Under the pieces are notes generated by a model. It did no database searches. It was not told the DNA's origin and worked only from the letters and a program-made list of their open reading frames with translations. A program made the position numbers and the translations under genes. Positions 16,470-24,271 of a DNA stretch of 64,000 nt are shown one piece after another. The stretch is from positions 1 to 64,000 of the forward strand of contig NZ_JBHTBW010000032.1 of assembly GCF_042665195.1 (NCBI RefSeq), read 5' to 3'. This DNA comes from Laceyella putida (GTDB taxonomy: Bacteria > Bacillota > Bacilli > Thermoactinomycetales > Thermoactinomycetaceae). Positions within the stretch are counted from its first letter, which is position 1. Each line of letters begins with the position of its first letter.

Positions 16470-17399
16470 ATGGGACGTTGGAAAATCTATGGCATCATGA
16501 TGATGGTGATTCTGGCTTGGGGACTTAATGTGGTGGCGACCAAACAATTGGTTGCGGCGTTTGCCCCAACCACGATGACGGCGTTTCGCATCTTGGTGGC
16601 TGGTGTTTTCGTTCTTTGCATCATGGGTTTGCTGGGGCATGTGCGCAAGCTCACTTGGCGCGAAGTGCGCATGATTTTTATCGCTTGCCTGTTTAGTGTG
16701 GTGTTGCATCATTACTTTCTCTCCTTGGGATTGACCAAGACTGCGGCGAATCAAGCGGGGTTGATCTTGGGCCTGGTGCCGATTCTCACTTCCCTCTTGT
16801 CCGTGCTGTTGCTGGGGGAACGACTCACTTGGTTTCGCCTGGTGGGGCTGGTAAGCGGTTTTGTTGGGGTCGCGTTGATCGTGATGCGCGGAACCGGCGG
16901 GCCGATCCCCATTTCCGTGGGTGATCTGTATATCTTTTTATCCGCATTGGCACAAGCCATTAGCTTTATCTTGATCAAAAAAGCGACGGGTACGCTGGAC
17001 GGGCGAGTGTTGACAGGTTGGATGCTCGTCTTTGGCGCGGTCATCCTGTTGGGGATCGGATCATTCACTGAACCGCAGGGGTTGGCGAGCATGCGGCAAG
17101 CGGATGGCGGCATTTGGCTTCTCTTTTTCGCTTCCTCTCTGATCGCGACGGGGCTTGGCCATATGACATATAATCGAATTGTGCAACATCTGGGAGCTTC
17201 GGAGACGGCCATTTTCATCAACTTCAGCCCTTTTTTTTCGTTGGTTGGGTCCGCGCTGATTTTGGGTGAAACGATTGGTGCCGCGCAATGGTTTGGCTTT
17301 GTTTTTATTGTTTTTGGCGTATTATGTGGGACCGGTGTGATCGGGCAATGGGCCAAACGAACCAAAGTAGGGCCGAAGCGGGATAAATTGGCCAGTTGA
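16470..17399 (+). CDS. EamA/DMT-family transporter
   Basis: 309-residue membrane protein of the drug/metabolite transporter superfamily: ten hydrophobic segments arranged as two EamA repeats (about 8-140 and 150-290). The family exports metabolites or amino acids; the substrate is not readable. ATG 16470 follows GGAAGGAGA within a possible hairpin. Divergent from the MarR gene at 15619, which may regulate it. Confidence 0.85.
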   Translation: MGRWKIYGIMMMVILAWGLNVVATKQLVAAFAPTTMTAFRILVAGVFVLCIMGLLGHVRKLTWREVRMIFIACLFSVVLHHYFLSLGLTKTAANQAGLILGLVPILTSLLSVLLLGERLTWFRLVGLVSGFVGVALIVMRGTGGPIPISVGDLYIFLSALAQAISFILIKKATGTLDGRVLTGWMLVFGAVILLGIGSFTEPQGLASMRQADGGIWLLFFASSLIATGLGHMTYNRIVQHLGASETAIFINFSPFFSLVGSALILGETIGAAQWFGFVFIVFGVLCGTGVIGQWAKRTKVGPKRDKLAS

Positions 17400-17793
17400 T
17401 CGGGTACTGAGGAGTGTCGGTGCGGTGAGGCGATGCGTTGACCAGAAAGAAGCAAATTCTCCCCTTCATCGCATGTTGGGGGAAGCGCTTCGCATCCCGG
17501 CGGACATTTTTATATGGCGTGAAGAAAAAGGCGGAGATAACGGATAAATGAAGGGAGGGAAACCGCCGTTTCATATTTACAGATTTTTTTGCCTTTTGAT
17601 AAAATGAAATTACTTACTAAGCTAGATGACTTCCTATTTGATTTTCCCGTCTGCGGGTTGACCGACGGTTGAAGCGGCGCAGGTTGAAGACTGGGAAATC
17701 AAGTGGCTAAATCACAAGCAAAATGTGAGAAGAACTCATTCTATATTATAAAATAACAGTGAATCCAGATTAAATGGGAAGGGAGGCAGGGGG
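17400..17793. other. Intergenic region with a strong stem-loop
   Basis: Nearly 400 bases with no convincing gene. The notable element is a 65-base imperfect stem-loop at 17638-17702, described as a finding. Confidence 0.5.
17638..17702. repeat. Long imperfect inverted repeat
   Basis: Outer arms TTGATTTTCCCGTCT and AGACTGGGAAATCAA pair with one or two bulges; inner CTGCG / CGCAG can extend the stem. No T run follows, so it is not a plain terminator. Could be a structured RNA or a small mobile remnant. Confidence 0.5.
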
Positions 17794-17919
17794 ATGGAGA
17801 GAAATTTTTGGGGTAGAGATAACGAAAAATGCCCACGATGCGGGTCAAAGGATGTGTCGCAAACAGAAAATGATGAATATTTGTGCGATGATTGCGGTTA
17901 TCGATGGTCAGAAGATTAA
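17794..17919 (+). CDS. Small zinc-ribbon protein (41 aa)
   Basis: Short gene with GGGAGGCAGGGGG before the ATG at 17794. The product has two CxxC knuckles, CPRCGS and CDDCGY, 17 residues apart: a complete zinc ribbon and little else. Such mini zinc ribbons usually bind RNA, DNA or a partner protein. No family name can be given. A terminator-like hairpin follows at 17927-17969. Confidence 0.65.
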   Translation: MERNFWGRDNEKCPRCGSKDVSQTENDEYLCDDCGYRWSED

Positions 17920-17926
17920 TAGATAG

Positions 17927-17969
17927 AAAAGCTTCTCTCCAAGAGAAACATGGGGAGGGGCTTTTCTTT
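17927..17969 (+). terminator. Terminator after the zinc-ribbon gene
   Basis: Imperfect stem GAAAAGC...CTCC with GGGGAGGGGCTTTTC, followed by TTTTT. Confidence 0.7.
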
Positions 17970-18067
17970 TTGGTTTGTTTCTTGAACTTGTGCAAATTTT
18001 ATGCTTATGGGGAACAAGAGTGTGGTATAGTGTAGTGTAGTTTGTTCATTTTCTTTGATTAGAAAGT

Positions 18068-18304
18068 GTGGTTGCTATTAAGAAACAACAAGATCATATC
18101 GATTTGGATCGAATCGAGGAAAAGAGCAAGAACTCCATGGTAAAAAAATATGGGATCACGTGGACTTTGTATAAGTGTGAGACGTGCAAATTCCTTATGC
18201 CTACGGAAAAAAGCTATCGGTGCGCCTTTCAACCGGGACGCCATTATCCCACCTGGGAAGCTTGTGGGCTATATCGACCGCAGACGCAAGAGTCTACCGA
18301 ATGA
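18068..18304 (+). CDS. Small Cys-containing protein of unknown function
   Basis: 78 residues if GTG 18068 is used; an in-frame ATG at 18138 (55 residues) follows GAGGAAAAG at a longer distance and is an alternative. The C-terminal half has KCETCKF, then YRCAF and EACGLYRP, four cysteines that could bind zinc. The reality of the gene is supported by the stop codon falling in the loop of a strong terminator. I do not recognise the family. Confidence 0.5.
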   Translation: MVAIKKQQDHIDLDRIEEKSKNSMVKKYGITWTLYKCETCKFLMPTEKSYRCAFQPGRHYPTWEACGLYRPQTQESTE

Positions 18305-18318
18305 GGTAGACTCTTTTC
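18289..18318 (+). terminator. Terminator overlapping the stop of the Cys protein
   Basis: Perfect 10-bp stem AGAGTCTACC / GGTAGACTCT with a 6-nt loop holding the TGA, followed by TTTT. Confidence 0.85.
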
Positions 18319-18550
18319 GTCTCGCAACCTTGATAACAAGCCAAATCGGAAGTGGATAAGTTAATATTCATGAAAGATGATTGAATTTTTGTTATAATCA
18401 TAATAGATGGGACTTATTCCCTGTCATATTTCGGTCTATTTTTCAAGGGCTATCAGCGCTCGTGGAAACGGGGTGTGAGATTGTCGCATAAAATGGGATG
18501 AAGTGGTTGGATTGGCCTGACAAGCTCGATCACTTTATGGGAGGGATGGG

Positions 18551-19270
18551 ATGAGTTATTTAATCGCGTTGGACGATGGGCATGGGATGAATACGCCCGG
18601 TAAACGGACACCGCGCATTCCGCAGCTGAACGGGCGGGTCATCAAGGAAAACGAATTTAATCAGGCTATTGTCAAATTTTTGGACGATGAATTGAAGCGG
18701 TGCGGTTTCAAGACATTGCTTGTGGCCCCGACGGATAATGACACGCCATTGTCCACCCGAACAAGGCTGGCCAATAGCAAAGGAGCCGATTTGTACGTGT
18801 CTTGCCACTACAATGCGGGTGGCGGGGAAGGGATAGAAACATATCATTTCAAAGGCAGCAAGGCTGGAAAGCGGGCGGCTGAGATCATCCATAAACATGT
18901 GAAAGTGGCGGTGCCGCGAAAGGATCGGGGTGTGAAAACGGCCAATTTCTTTGTGTTGCGTGAGACGAGCATGCCCGCTGTGCTCATCGAGTACGGCTTT
19001 ATGGATGATCCCGGTTTGGAAGAAGCCGCGCAGATGATAGACCCCCAAGTGCAAAAAGCGTTTGCGGTGGCAACGGCCAAAGGGATATGCGAGTATTTTG
19101 GCGTGAGCTATGCCGAAGACAAACCACCCAAGCCGAAACCGATGTACCGCATTACGGTCGATGGGAAATTCGTGGTGGATACGGCATACGAGGAAAAAAT
19201 AAAGCAGGCGGTCGAAGATGCCATCCGCAAAGAGGCGAAAGAAATCATCGTGAAACAACGAGACCAATAA
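18551..19270 (+). CDS. N-acetylmuramoyl-L-alanine amidase (Amidase_3)
   Basis: 239 residues. Zinc amidase that cuts the bond between muramic acid and the stem peptide. Seen: the zinc ligands DDGHG (His11), the glutamate in IKENEFN (33-35), SCHYNAG (His86), and the catalytic IEYGFMDD (Glu147). The C-terminal 50 residues after the PPKPKP linker form a small module of charged residues, possibly SPOR- or wall-binding-like but not recognised. There is no signal peptide, as in phage endolysins and mother-cell lytic enzymes. GGGAGGGA precedes ATG 18551. No other phage genes are near. Confidence 0.88.
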   Translation: MSYLIALDDGHGMNTPGKRTPRIPQLNGRVIKENEFNQAIVKFLDDELKRCGFKTLLVAPTDNDTPLSTRTRLANSKGADLYVSCHYNAGGGEGIETYHFKGSKAGKRAAEIIHKHVKVAVPRKDRGVKTANFFVLRETSMPAVLIEYGFMDDPGLEEAAQMIDPQVQKAFAVATAKGICEYFGVSYAEDKPPKPKPMYRITVDGKFVVDTAYEEKIKQAVEDAIRKEAKEIIVKQRDQ

Positions 19271-19272
19271 CC

Positions 19273-19307
19273 AAGCCCCCCCGTTCGGTCTGGCCGAAGG
19301 GGGGCTT
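19273..19307. terminator. GC-rich stem-loop after amidase
   Basis: AAGCCCCCC pairs with GGGGGGCTT, with an inner TTCGG/CCGAA. The T run is poor on the plus strand. Confidence 0.6.
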
Positions 19308-19466
19308 GATGACACCTGCTCTGTGTTAAGCTTCCCTCATGCAAAAGTGGTCAGGATCCTCTCCTGTTTCATCCGATTGGACATATTTTTATGCCGGGCC
19401 AAGCCCCCATGTTAGATGCCGGGCATATGGTTGAACTATACGATTGGATGGAGAGGGGACCATGGA

Positions 19467-19715
19467 ATGGAAAAAATGAGGGAACCCATGAGATTTGTTG
19501 GCGAAGAGGAAGTGTTTCTGTACCATTTGCGGGAAATGAAGGGGCGCTATGTGAAGGTAGCCATGAAGTGCAAATCAGTCAAAGGGATCTTGCGGGATGT
19601 GTTTCCTGACCATATTCTCGTTGTCACTCGCCACCGGGAATATCATATTCGTTTGAAAACGATCTGTTATGTGTCACCCTTGGCTGAACATTATTATTAT
19701 CATGATAGTGATTGA
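19467..19715 (+). CDS. Small Lsm-like protein (DUF2642-like)
   Basis: 82 residues with ATG 19467 following GAGAGGGGAC. The core, GRYVKVAMKCKSVKGILRDV then PDHILV and YHIRLKTICYVSP, has the pattern of short beta-barrel proteins of the DUF2642/YuzF type, many of which are sporulation or spore-coat proteins in Bacilli. It ends with a His/Tyr-rich tail (HYYYHDSD). Two other proteins of the same general design occur at 42617 and 42833. Family assignment is by eye. Confidence 0.6.
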   Translation: MEKMREPMRFVGEEEVFLYHLREMKGRYVKVAMKCKSVKGILRDVFPDHILVVTRHREYHIRLKTICYVSPLAEHYYYHDSD

Positions 19716-19729
19716 TGGTTGATAAAAGA

Positions 19730-19757
19730 GGTTAATCATTGTTGATTAACCATTTTT
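19730..19757 (+). terminator. Terminator of the Lsm-like gene
   Basis: GGTTAATCA pairs with TGATTAACC, followed by ATTTTTTAT. Confidence 0.85.
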
Positions 19758-19780
19758 TATGAAAACATAATGATTCCCTA

Positions 19781-19810
19781 TTCACAACGTTCCATTGGCC
19801 AAGCTATAAT
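19781..19810 (+). promoter_or_regulatory. Sigma-A promoter
   Basis: TTCACA, 18 bases, TATAAT, then a purine start region about 40 bases before the gene at 19849. Confidence 0.6.
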
Positions 19811-19848
19811 GAGTGAGGTTTTGTGGAAATGGGGAGGAGGGAACAAAG

Positions 19849-20466
19849 TTGGAGATGTCATGGGAACTCTTTAACGTGCTGGGAATCTCCGCCTTTGCCA
19901 TCAGTGGGGCCATTATCGCGACGGAAGAAAAGTATGACCTCTTTGGTGCATATGTCTTAGGACTGGTTACCGCGTTTGGGGGCGGTGTCATACGCAACGC
20001 ATTGATTGGTTTGCCGACCGATGCCTTATGGAAACAGGAATTGATGATCTATGTGGCGTTGATCGCCATTACATTGGTGTTATTTTGCCCCTCACCGTGG
20101 TTTCAATATTGGAAGAAATGGTTGAATTTCTTTGATGCGATCGGGCTGGCCGCCTTTTCGATTCAAGGAGCCTTGTATGCGACCGATAAAGGATTGCCGT
20201 TGGTGGCGGTGATTTTCGCTGCGGTGATGACGGGGATCGGTGGCGGCTTGATCCGAGATGTATTGGCGGGAAGAAAACCATTAGTGCTGCAAAAAGAGAT
20301 TTATGCTTTATGGTCTGTCATTATCGGTGTGGTGGTCGGCCTTCACTGGGTGAGCGGCAACGTTCAATTGTTGGTGCTATGCGGGCTGATCGTCGCTTTG
20401 CGCATGGTGTCCACCATCTACGGGTGGCATTTGCCGGGCAGGATTGTCCATCGGAAAATGAGTTAG
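19849..20466 (+). CDS. TRIC/UPF0126-type glycine-transporter-like membrane protein
   Basis: 205 residues, about seven hydrophobic segments in two repeated halves; each half carries the conserved GGGVIRNALIG / GGGLIRDVLAG motif of the UPF0126 family, structurally like TRIC channels. TTG 19849 is chosen since GGAGGAGGG lies eight bases ahead; ATG 19855 is an alternative. Members are proposed glycine or cation transporters. Monocistronic, with a good promoter and terminator. Confidence 0.85.
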   Translation: MEMSWELFNVLGISAFAISGAIIATEEKYDLFGAYVLGLVTAFGGGVIRNALIGLPTDALWKQELMIYVALIAITLVLFCPSPWFQYWKKWLNFFDAIGLAAFSIQGALYATDKGLPLVAVIFAAVMTGIGGGLIRDVLAGRKPLVLQKEIYALWSVIIGVVVGLHWVSGNVQLLVLCGLIVALRMVSTIYGWHLPGRIVHRKMS

Positions 20467-20498
20467 TTGGTAAAAGGCGCCAACTAACTCATTTTTTA
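20458..20498 (+). terminator. Strong terminator
   Basis: Perfect 13-bp stem ATGAGTTAGTTGG / CCAACTAACTCAT starting in the last codons of the membrane-protein gene, followed by TTTTTT. Confidence 0.92.
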
Positions 20499-20733
20499 TT
20501 TTAACCACCCCCTTGATGATTGTCCTCACGTTGGCTGCCGGAGGAGTCCAGTCATTGTGAAGGCAAGTGCTTTCAAAGGCCTTATCCCATGTTTGCACGC
20601 ATGAAGACGAGTCGTTTTGGAAAAAGATACGCTGAATTGGTAGGAATTTTAAATTGATTTGTGTAATTAATCTCAGTATGTGATTAGAAAGATTTATGTA
20701 AAAAATTGTAAACGAACAGAGAAGAGTGATAAA

Positions 20734-21492
20734 ATGAGTCGACCGTTGGCGGTAGTGACGGGAGTCGGCAGAAAACAAGGGATTGGGGCGGCGATCAGCC
20801 ACGCTTTGGCTGATGTGGGTGTTGACTTGTTTCTTACCTATTGGTCTCCTTATGATCGGGAGTTGGGTTTGGCCACCGCTGACGAACCCCGGGAAATTGC
20901 GCAAGAGCTAAGGGCTAAAGGAGTTCGAGTGACCCTGTGGGAATGCGATCTGTCGCAACCGGATGCCCCGCAAAAATGCATGGATACTGTCGAGACGGAG
21001 ATGGGCAAGCCGACGATATTGGTCAATAATGCCTGTGTTTCGCTACGGGATGGGTTGGATCATTATTCGGGAGAATTGTTGGACCGGCATTATGCTGTCA
21101 ACCTACGGGCGACTTCGTTATTATGCGTGGAGTTTGCGCGCCGGTTTACGGGCGAACGCGGTCGCCTGATCAATATCACCACGGGCCAGGCCTTGGGGCC
21201 CATGCCGGGCGAATGGGCTTATGCGGCAACCAAAGCGGCGATCGAAGCGTTCACCCGTTCATTTGCCGTCGAGGTGGCGCATAAGGGAATCACAGTGAAT
21301 GCGGTTAATCCAGGACCAACCGATACAGGCTGGATGACGGATGACATCAAACAAGCGCTGTTGCCCCGATTTCCGATGGGGCGTATCGGGCAACCGGAGG
21401 ATGTGGCCCGCTTCATCCGCTTTTTGGTCAGTTCGGATGCGGATTGGATCACGGGACAAGTGCTTCATTCGGAGGGTGGCTTTATCCGATGA
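20734..21492 (+). CDS. Short-chain dehydrogenase/reductase
   Basis: 252-residue classical SDR. Seen: nucleotide motif TGVGRKQGIG at residues 9-18 (TGxxxGIG with insertion), NNAC in place of the NNAG strand motif, the catalytic serine region INITTGQ (Thr/Ser), YAATK with the Tyr-x-x-x-Lys pair, and NPGPTDTGWM. It reduces or oxidises an unknown alcohol/ketone with NAD(P). ATG 20734; the ribosome site is weak. Similar to Bacillus FabG-like orphan SDRs. Confidence 0.85.
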   Translation: MSRPLAVVTGVGRKQGIGAAISHALADVGVDLFLTYWSPYDRELGLATADEPREIAQELRAKGVRVTLWECDLSQPDAPQKCMDTVETEMGKPTILVNNACVSLRDGLDHYSGELLDRHYAVNLRATSLLCVEFARRFTGERGRLINITTGQALGPMPGEWAYAATKAAIEAFTRSFAVEVAHKGITVNAVNPGPTDTGWMTDDIKQALLPRFPMGRIGQPEDVARFIRFLVSSDADWITGQVLHSEGGFIR

Positions 21493-21509
21493 TAAAAATC
21501 ATCATGGGA

Positions 21510-21573
21510 AGCAGGAAAAAGGAGATCTCTATAAAATACATAAATAACATAAATGAGATCATTTCCCTTTTTC
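21510..21573 (+). terminator. Imperfect terminator after SDR
   Basis: AGGAAAAAGGAGATCTC can pair with GAGATCATTTCCCTTTTTC with an internal bulge, followed by T residues. Confidence 0.55.
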
Positions 21574-21642
21574 TGTTTATTAATTGCCATAAACCGATTA
21601 ATTTTGTTTATTAACTACAAGTTATTTCAAACGTCGTTGATG

Positions 21643-21710
21643 AGCGGAAAACCCTTTTCCCGATGAGCGCCGATGGACAAGTGAAGCGAATGGGAAAACG
21701 GTTTTGGAGC
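21643..21710 (-). repeat. Partial copy of the 45.4-kb MITE (reverse orientation)
   Basis: Read on the minus strand, GCTCCAAAACCGTTTTCCCA and the following CTTCAC match 45426-45455, and GGCGCTCATCGGGAAAAGG then matches 45465-45483. The terminal inverted repeats are missing, so this is a decayed or rearranged copy. Confidence 0.65.
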
Positions 21711-21791
21711 GATCGCCATAGCCATTTCTCCATCCAAAAGATGGTTTTGAAATAGCTTCTATCTTTTATTAAACCAAGGAGAGTGTTTGCT

Positions 21792-22910
21792 TTGGAATAC
21801 AAACCGACAACAGAGAGTCAGACAACAGAGCAGATGTCAGACGGAACTGAGTCAACGGACGTGTTTCCGGAATCGAAGAGTACATCAGACATGCCCACCA
21901 TTCAAATCCGCACCGTGGTAAGGCGGATTGCTAAAACGATGGCACAAGATGACCAGGCAGAACCCACCGAAGAGAAGAAAAACGAGCCCATCCCCGAATC
22001 CGTCGGAGAGAAGGAACCCGTCGTGGACAAGGAAGAGATGCAAGATGCGAAAGAGGAGCCACAACCGGCAGTGGCCTCGGGCATGACTAAACGCCGCGTG
22101 ACGGGAAGCCATCTTCGGCTCGATCCCGTTCAAGTGCGGGAAGCAACGCAATCCCCTTCCGATGCAAGAAGGTCCCGCACATATACGACAGGCTCCTTTG
22201 CTGCTCTATCGCCGGAAGAATACCAGCAGGTTTTACATAGAAAAAGAAACAGGCCCATCTTTTTTTGGAGAGTGGCCGGAATTGCCTGTGGGCTCCTCAT
22301 GCTCATCGGTGGAGGTGTCTATGCGATTCAATCGGCACATGAAGAGAACCCGGCTTTGGTTACGCAAGTGAAGAAGCAGGATAAAAAACAACATCTCGTT
22401 CCCGTTGACGACTCATTGTCTAAAGGAAAGTGGATTGGTTTGATGAAAGAGAAGGATCCTTCCTTCACGTTCCCGTACGAGGAACAGACAACCGTTGACG
22501 AAGCCGGCGATAAACAAGATGTGGCTTTGGCGAAGCCGAATGATGACCTTCAGGCGGATGAGCCGGATCATCAACAGGGATCGGGTGCGGATCAAGGGAA
22601 CCAAGTTCGGCCAAAACCGACACCCCATCGCCCCACGACGGACCCAACCCAGAAGCCGCCGCGAGAGCCAGACGGGGATAAAAAGCCCGGTTCCATTTTT
22701 CCGCCCATTTTGAAACCGTCCGATAAAGATAATGACGAAGCCGAACGGGAAAACCCAAATCAGGGGAAGGAGGATCGATCTGATCAAGGAAGACATGACC
22801 GTGACAATCTGTTTGATCGGGTAGGAGACGCATTGGATGATTTGATTGACCATGTGTTTAAGATGAGTGCCATGTTTGACCGCAGTGAGACTGAAACGGA
22901 TGTGCTGTGA
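21792..22910 (+). CDS. Single-pass membrane protein of unknown function
   Basis: 372 residues. TTG 21792 is chosen because AAGGAGAG is seven bases before it. The N-terminal 150 residues are acidic and of low complexity, rich in Glu, Gln and Thr. One transmembrane helix follows at about 152-175 (IFFWRVAGIACGLLMLIGGG), then about 195 residues rich in Asp, Pro, Lys and Gln that should lie outside the cell. No catalytic domain is visible. The layout resembles anchoring or scaffold proteins of division or sporulation, but nothing names it. Confidence 0.65.
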   Translation: MEYKPTTESQTTEQMSDGTESTDVFPESKSTSDMPTIQIRTVVRRIAKTMAQDDQAEPTEEKKNEPIPESVGEKEPVVDKEEMQDAKEEPQPAVASGMTKRRVTGSHLRLDPVQVREATQSPSDARRSRTYTTGSFAALSPEEYQQVLHRKRNRPIFFWRVAGIACGLLMLIGGGVYAIQSAHEENPALVTQVKKQDKKQHLVPVDDSLSKGKWIGLMKEKDPSFTFPYEEQTTVDEAGDKQDVALAKPNDDLQADEPDHQQGSGADQGNQVRPKPTPHRPTTDPTQKPPREPDGDKKPGSIFPPILKPSDKDNDEAERENPNQGKEDRSDQGRHDRDNLFDRVGDALDDLIDHVFKMSAMFDRSETETDVL

Positions 22911-22980
22911 TTAACCAAGGATCATTGCATTGCTAAACACAAATGAAAATAGGCGGAATAATATGAAATCAAATGGAGCG

Positions 22981-23017
22981 AAACCCATGTGTCCGTTCAC
23001 CGGCACGTGGGTTTTTT
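22981..23017 (+). terminator. Terminator of the membrane-protein gene
   Basis: AAACCCATGTG pairs with CACGTGGGTTT and is followed by TTTTTT. Confidence 0.75.
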
Positions 23018-23038
23018 GTGTTCTTTGCAAAAAGAAAA

Positions 23039-23070
23039 GCCCTTGTAAGCGATGGTAGGTTTACAAGGGC
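23039..23070 (-). terminator. Terminator of the TolB-like gene
   Basis: GCCCTTGTAA pairs with TTACAAGGGC; on the minus strand it runs into TTTTCTTTTT. Lies about 20 bases after the stop. Confidence 0.85.
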
Positions 23071-23090
23071 ATGAAAAGGAAAGGGTTGGA

Positions 23091-24032
23091 TCAATCCAAG
23101 AAGAAATTGGTGATTTTTTTGAAGGTGGATGCGGCGCCGTCTTGGGAAGCGTCCTCTTTCGCCGTTTGCCATGCGGATGGCGTCGCGAATGGGACGGATA
23201 TCTTCATGATTTTGTTATCGCTCCCGTCCGCGTTGGTGATGTAGAAGTGGCTGTCTTGATTCAACTCTTTATCATTGACTGTATAGAGTATTTTTTCGCC
23301 ATCTTCAGACCAGATTGCGCTGGCCACCGCTTTGGTTGTGCCGGTGGTGATGTTTTTGGGTTGGCTTCCGTCCGCGTTCATCACATACGCATCCGTTTCC
23401 CCTTGTTTGGTCACACCATACAAGATCTTGCTTCCGTCCGGTGAATAGTGAGGGCTGTATTCTGAACAGTTGCCCTTGCCGAGCCCGGTCAGCTTCTTCA
23501 CATTGCTGCCATCCGTATTCATGGAGTAGATATGGGTGAAGCCGGACTGGTCGGAAGAATGGAAGACGATCTTGGACCCGTCGGGGGACCAATCGGGTTC
23601 CGCATGGTGCACGCCTTCATTCACTTGCGTTAATGCTTTCACTTTTTTGCTGGCTACTTCAATGAGATAAAGATTGCCGTCACTTTTGGCGAACACAATC
23701 TTCTTGCCGTCTGGAGACCAGCGTGGAGAAGAATCAAAAGTAGGAAAATGACTGTTGGTCAAACGCACTTGATTTCTGCCATTGGCATCAGAGATGTACA
23801 AACTGTCGTTCTTGATGAATGCCAATTTCGATCCATCCGGGGACAGATCGGCGTTGGTTCCAGGCGACACCTTTTGCATATCCATCGTATCGGGATTAAA
23901 TCGGTAAATTGCTTGACTGTAAAGCGAGCCGCCATTGAAATAGATGGATTTGTTTGCTTGATCGGCATGAGCCGGAACCAGGAGAGAAGTGGTGACAAGA
24001 ACTGCACTGACAATGCCGAGCGTTTTTTTCAT
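23091..24032 (-). CDS. Secreted TolB-like beta-propeller protein
   Basis: 313 residues starting at ATG 24032 with GAGGGAGAA before it. Residues 1-24 are a signal peptide (KK, then a hydrophobic stretch, cut near VPAHA-D). The rest is built of PD40/WD40-like repeats with the typical RWSPDGKKIVF, DWSPDGSKIVF and HYSPDGSKILYG, about five to six blades. Such propellers bind protein partners; in Bacilli without a Tol system their role is unknown. No lipobox is visible. Confidence 0.8.
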   Translation of the reverse strand: MKKTLGIVSAVLVTTSLLVPAHADQANKSIYFNGGSLYSQAIYRFNPDTMDMQKVSPGTNADLSPDGSKLAFIKNDSLYISDANGRNQVRLTNSHFPTFDSSPRWSPDGKKIVFAKSDGNLYLIEVASKKVKALTQVNEGVHHAEPDWSPDGSKIVFHSSDQSGFTHIYSMNTDGSNVKKLTGLGKGNCSEYSPHYSPDGSKILYGVTKQGETDAYVMNADGSQPKNITTGTTKAVASAIWSEDGEKILYTVNDKELNQDSHFYITNADGSDNKIMKISVPFATPSAWQTAKEDASQDGAASTFKKITNFFLD

Positions 24033-24209
24033 CGGAGTTCTCCCTCTCTTCTTACTGGTTACAAGTACCATTATATATGATTTTGCTAGGATTCGAGTAT
24101 CTCCATTTAAAATATCCACATATTTTTCATAGACGGTGACGCAAGGGTTCAAATCGCTTGAAATCGAGGAAAAAAGAGGTTTTTCAACCTTGACGCTTGG
24201 AGGGATTCA

Positions 24210-24238
24210 TTGATTTAACTTCATGAATCGGCTAGACT
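24210..24238 (+). promoter_or_regulatory. Sigma-A-type promoter of hemZ
   Basis: TTGATT, 17 bases, TAGACT, about 34 bases before the GTG start. No Fnr palindrome was seen here. Confidence 0.45.
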
Positions 24239-24271
24239 GTTAAAGGAGTTGGACAGCGTTAAAGGGGGAAC

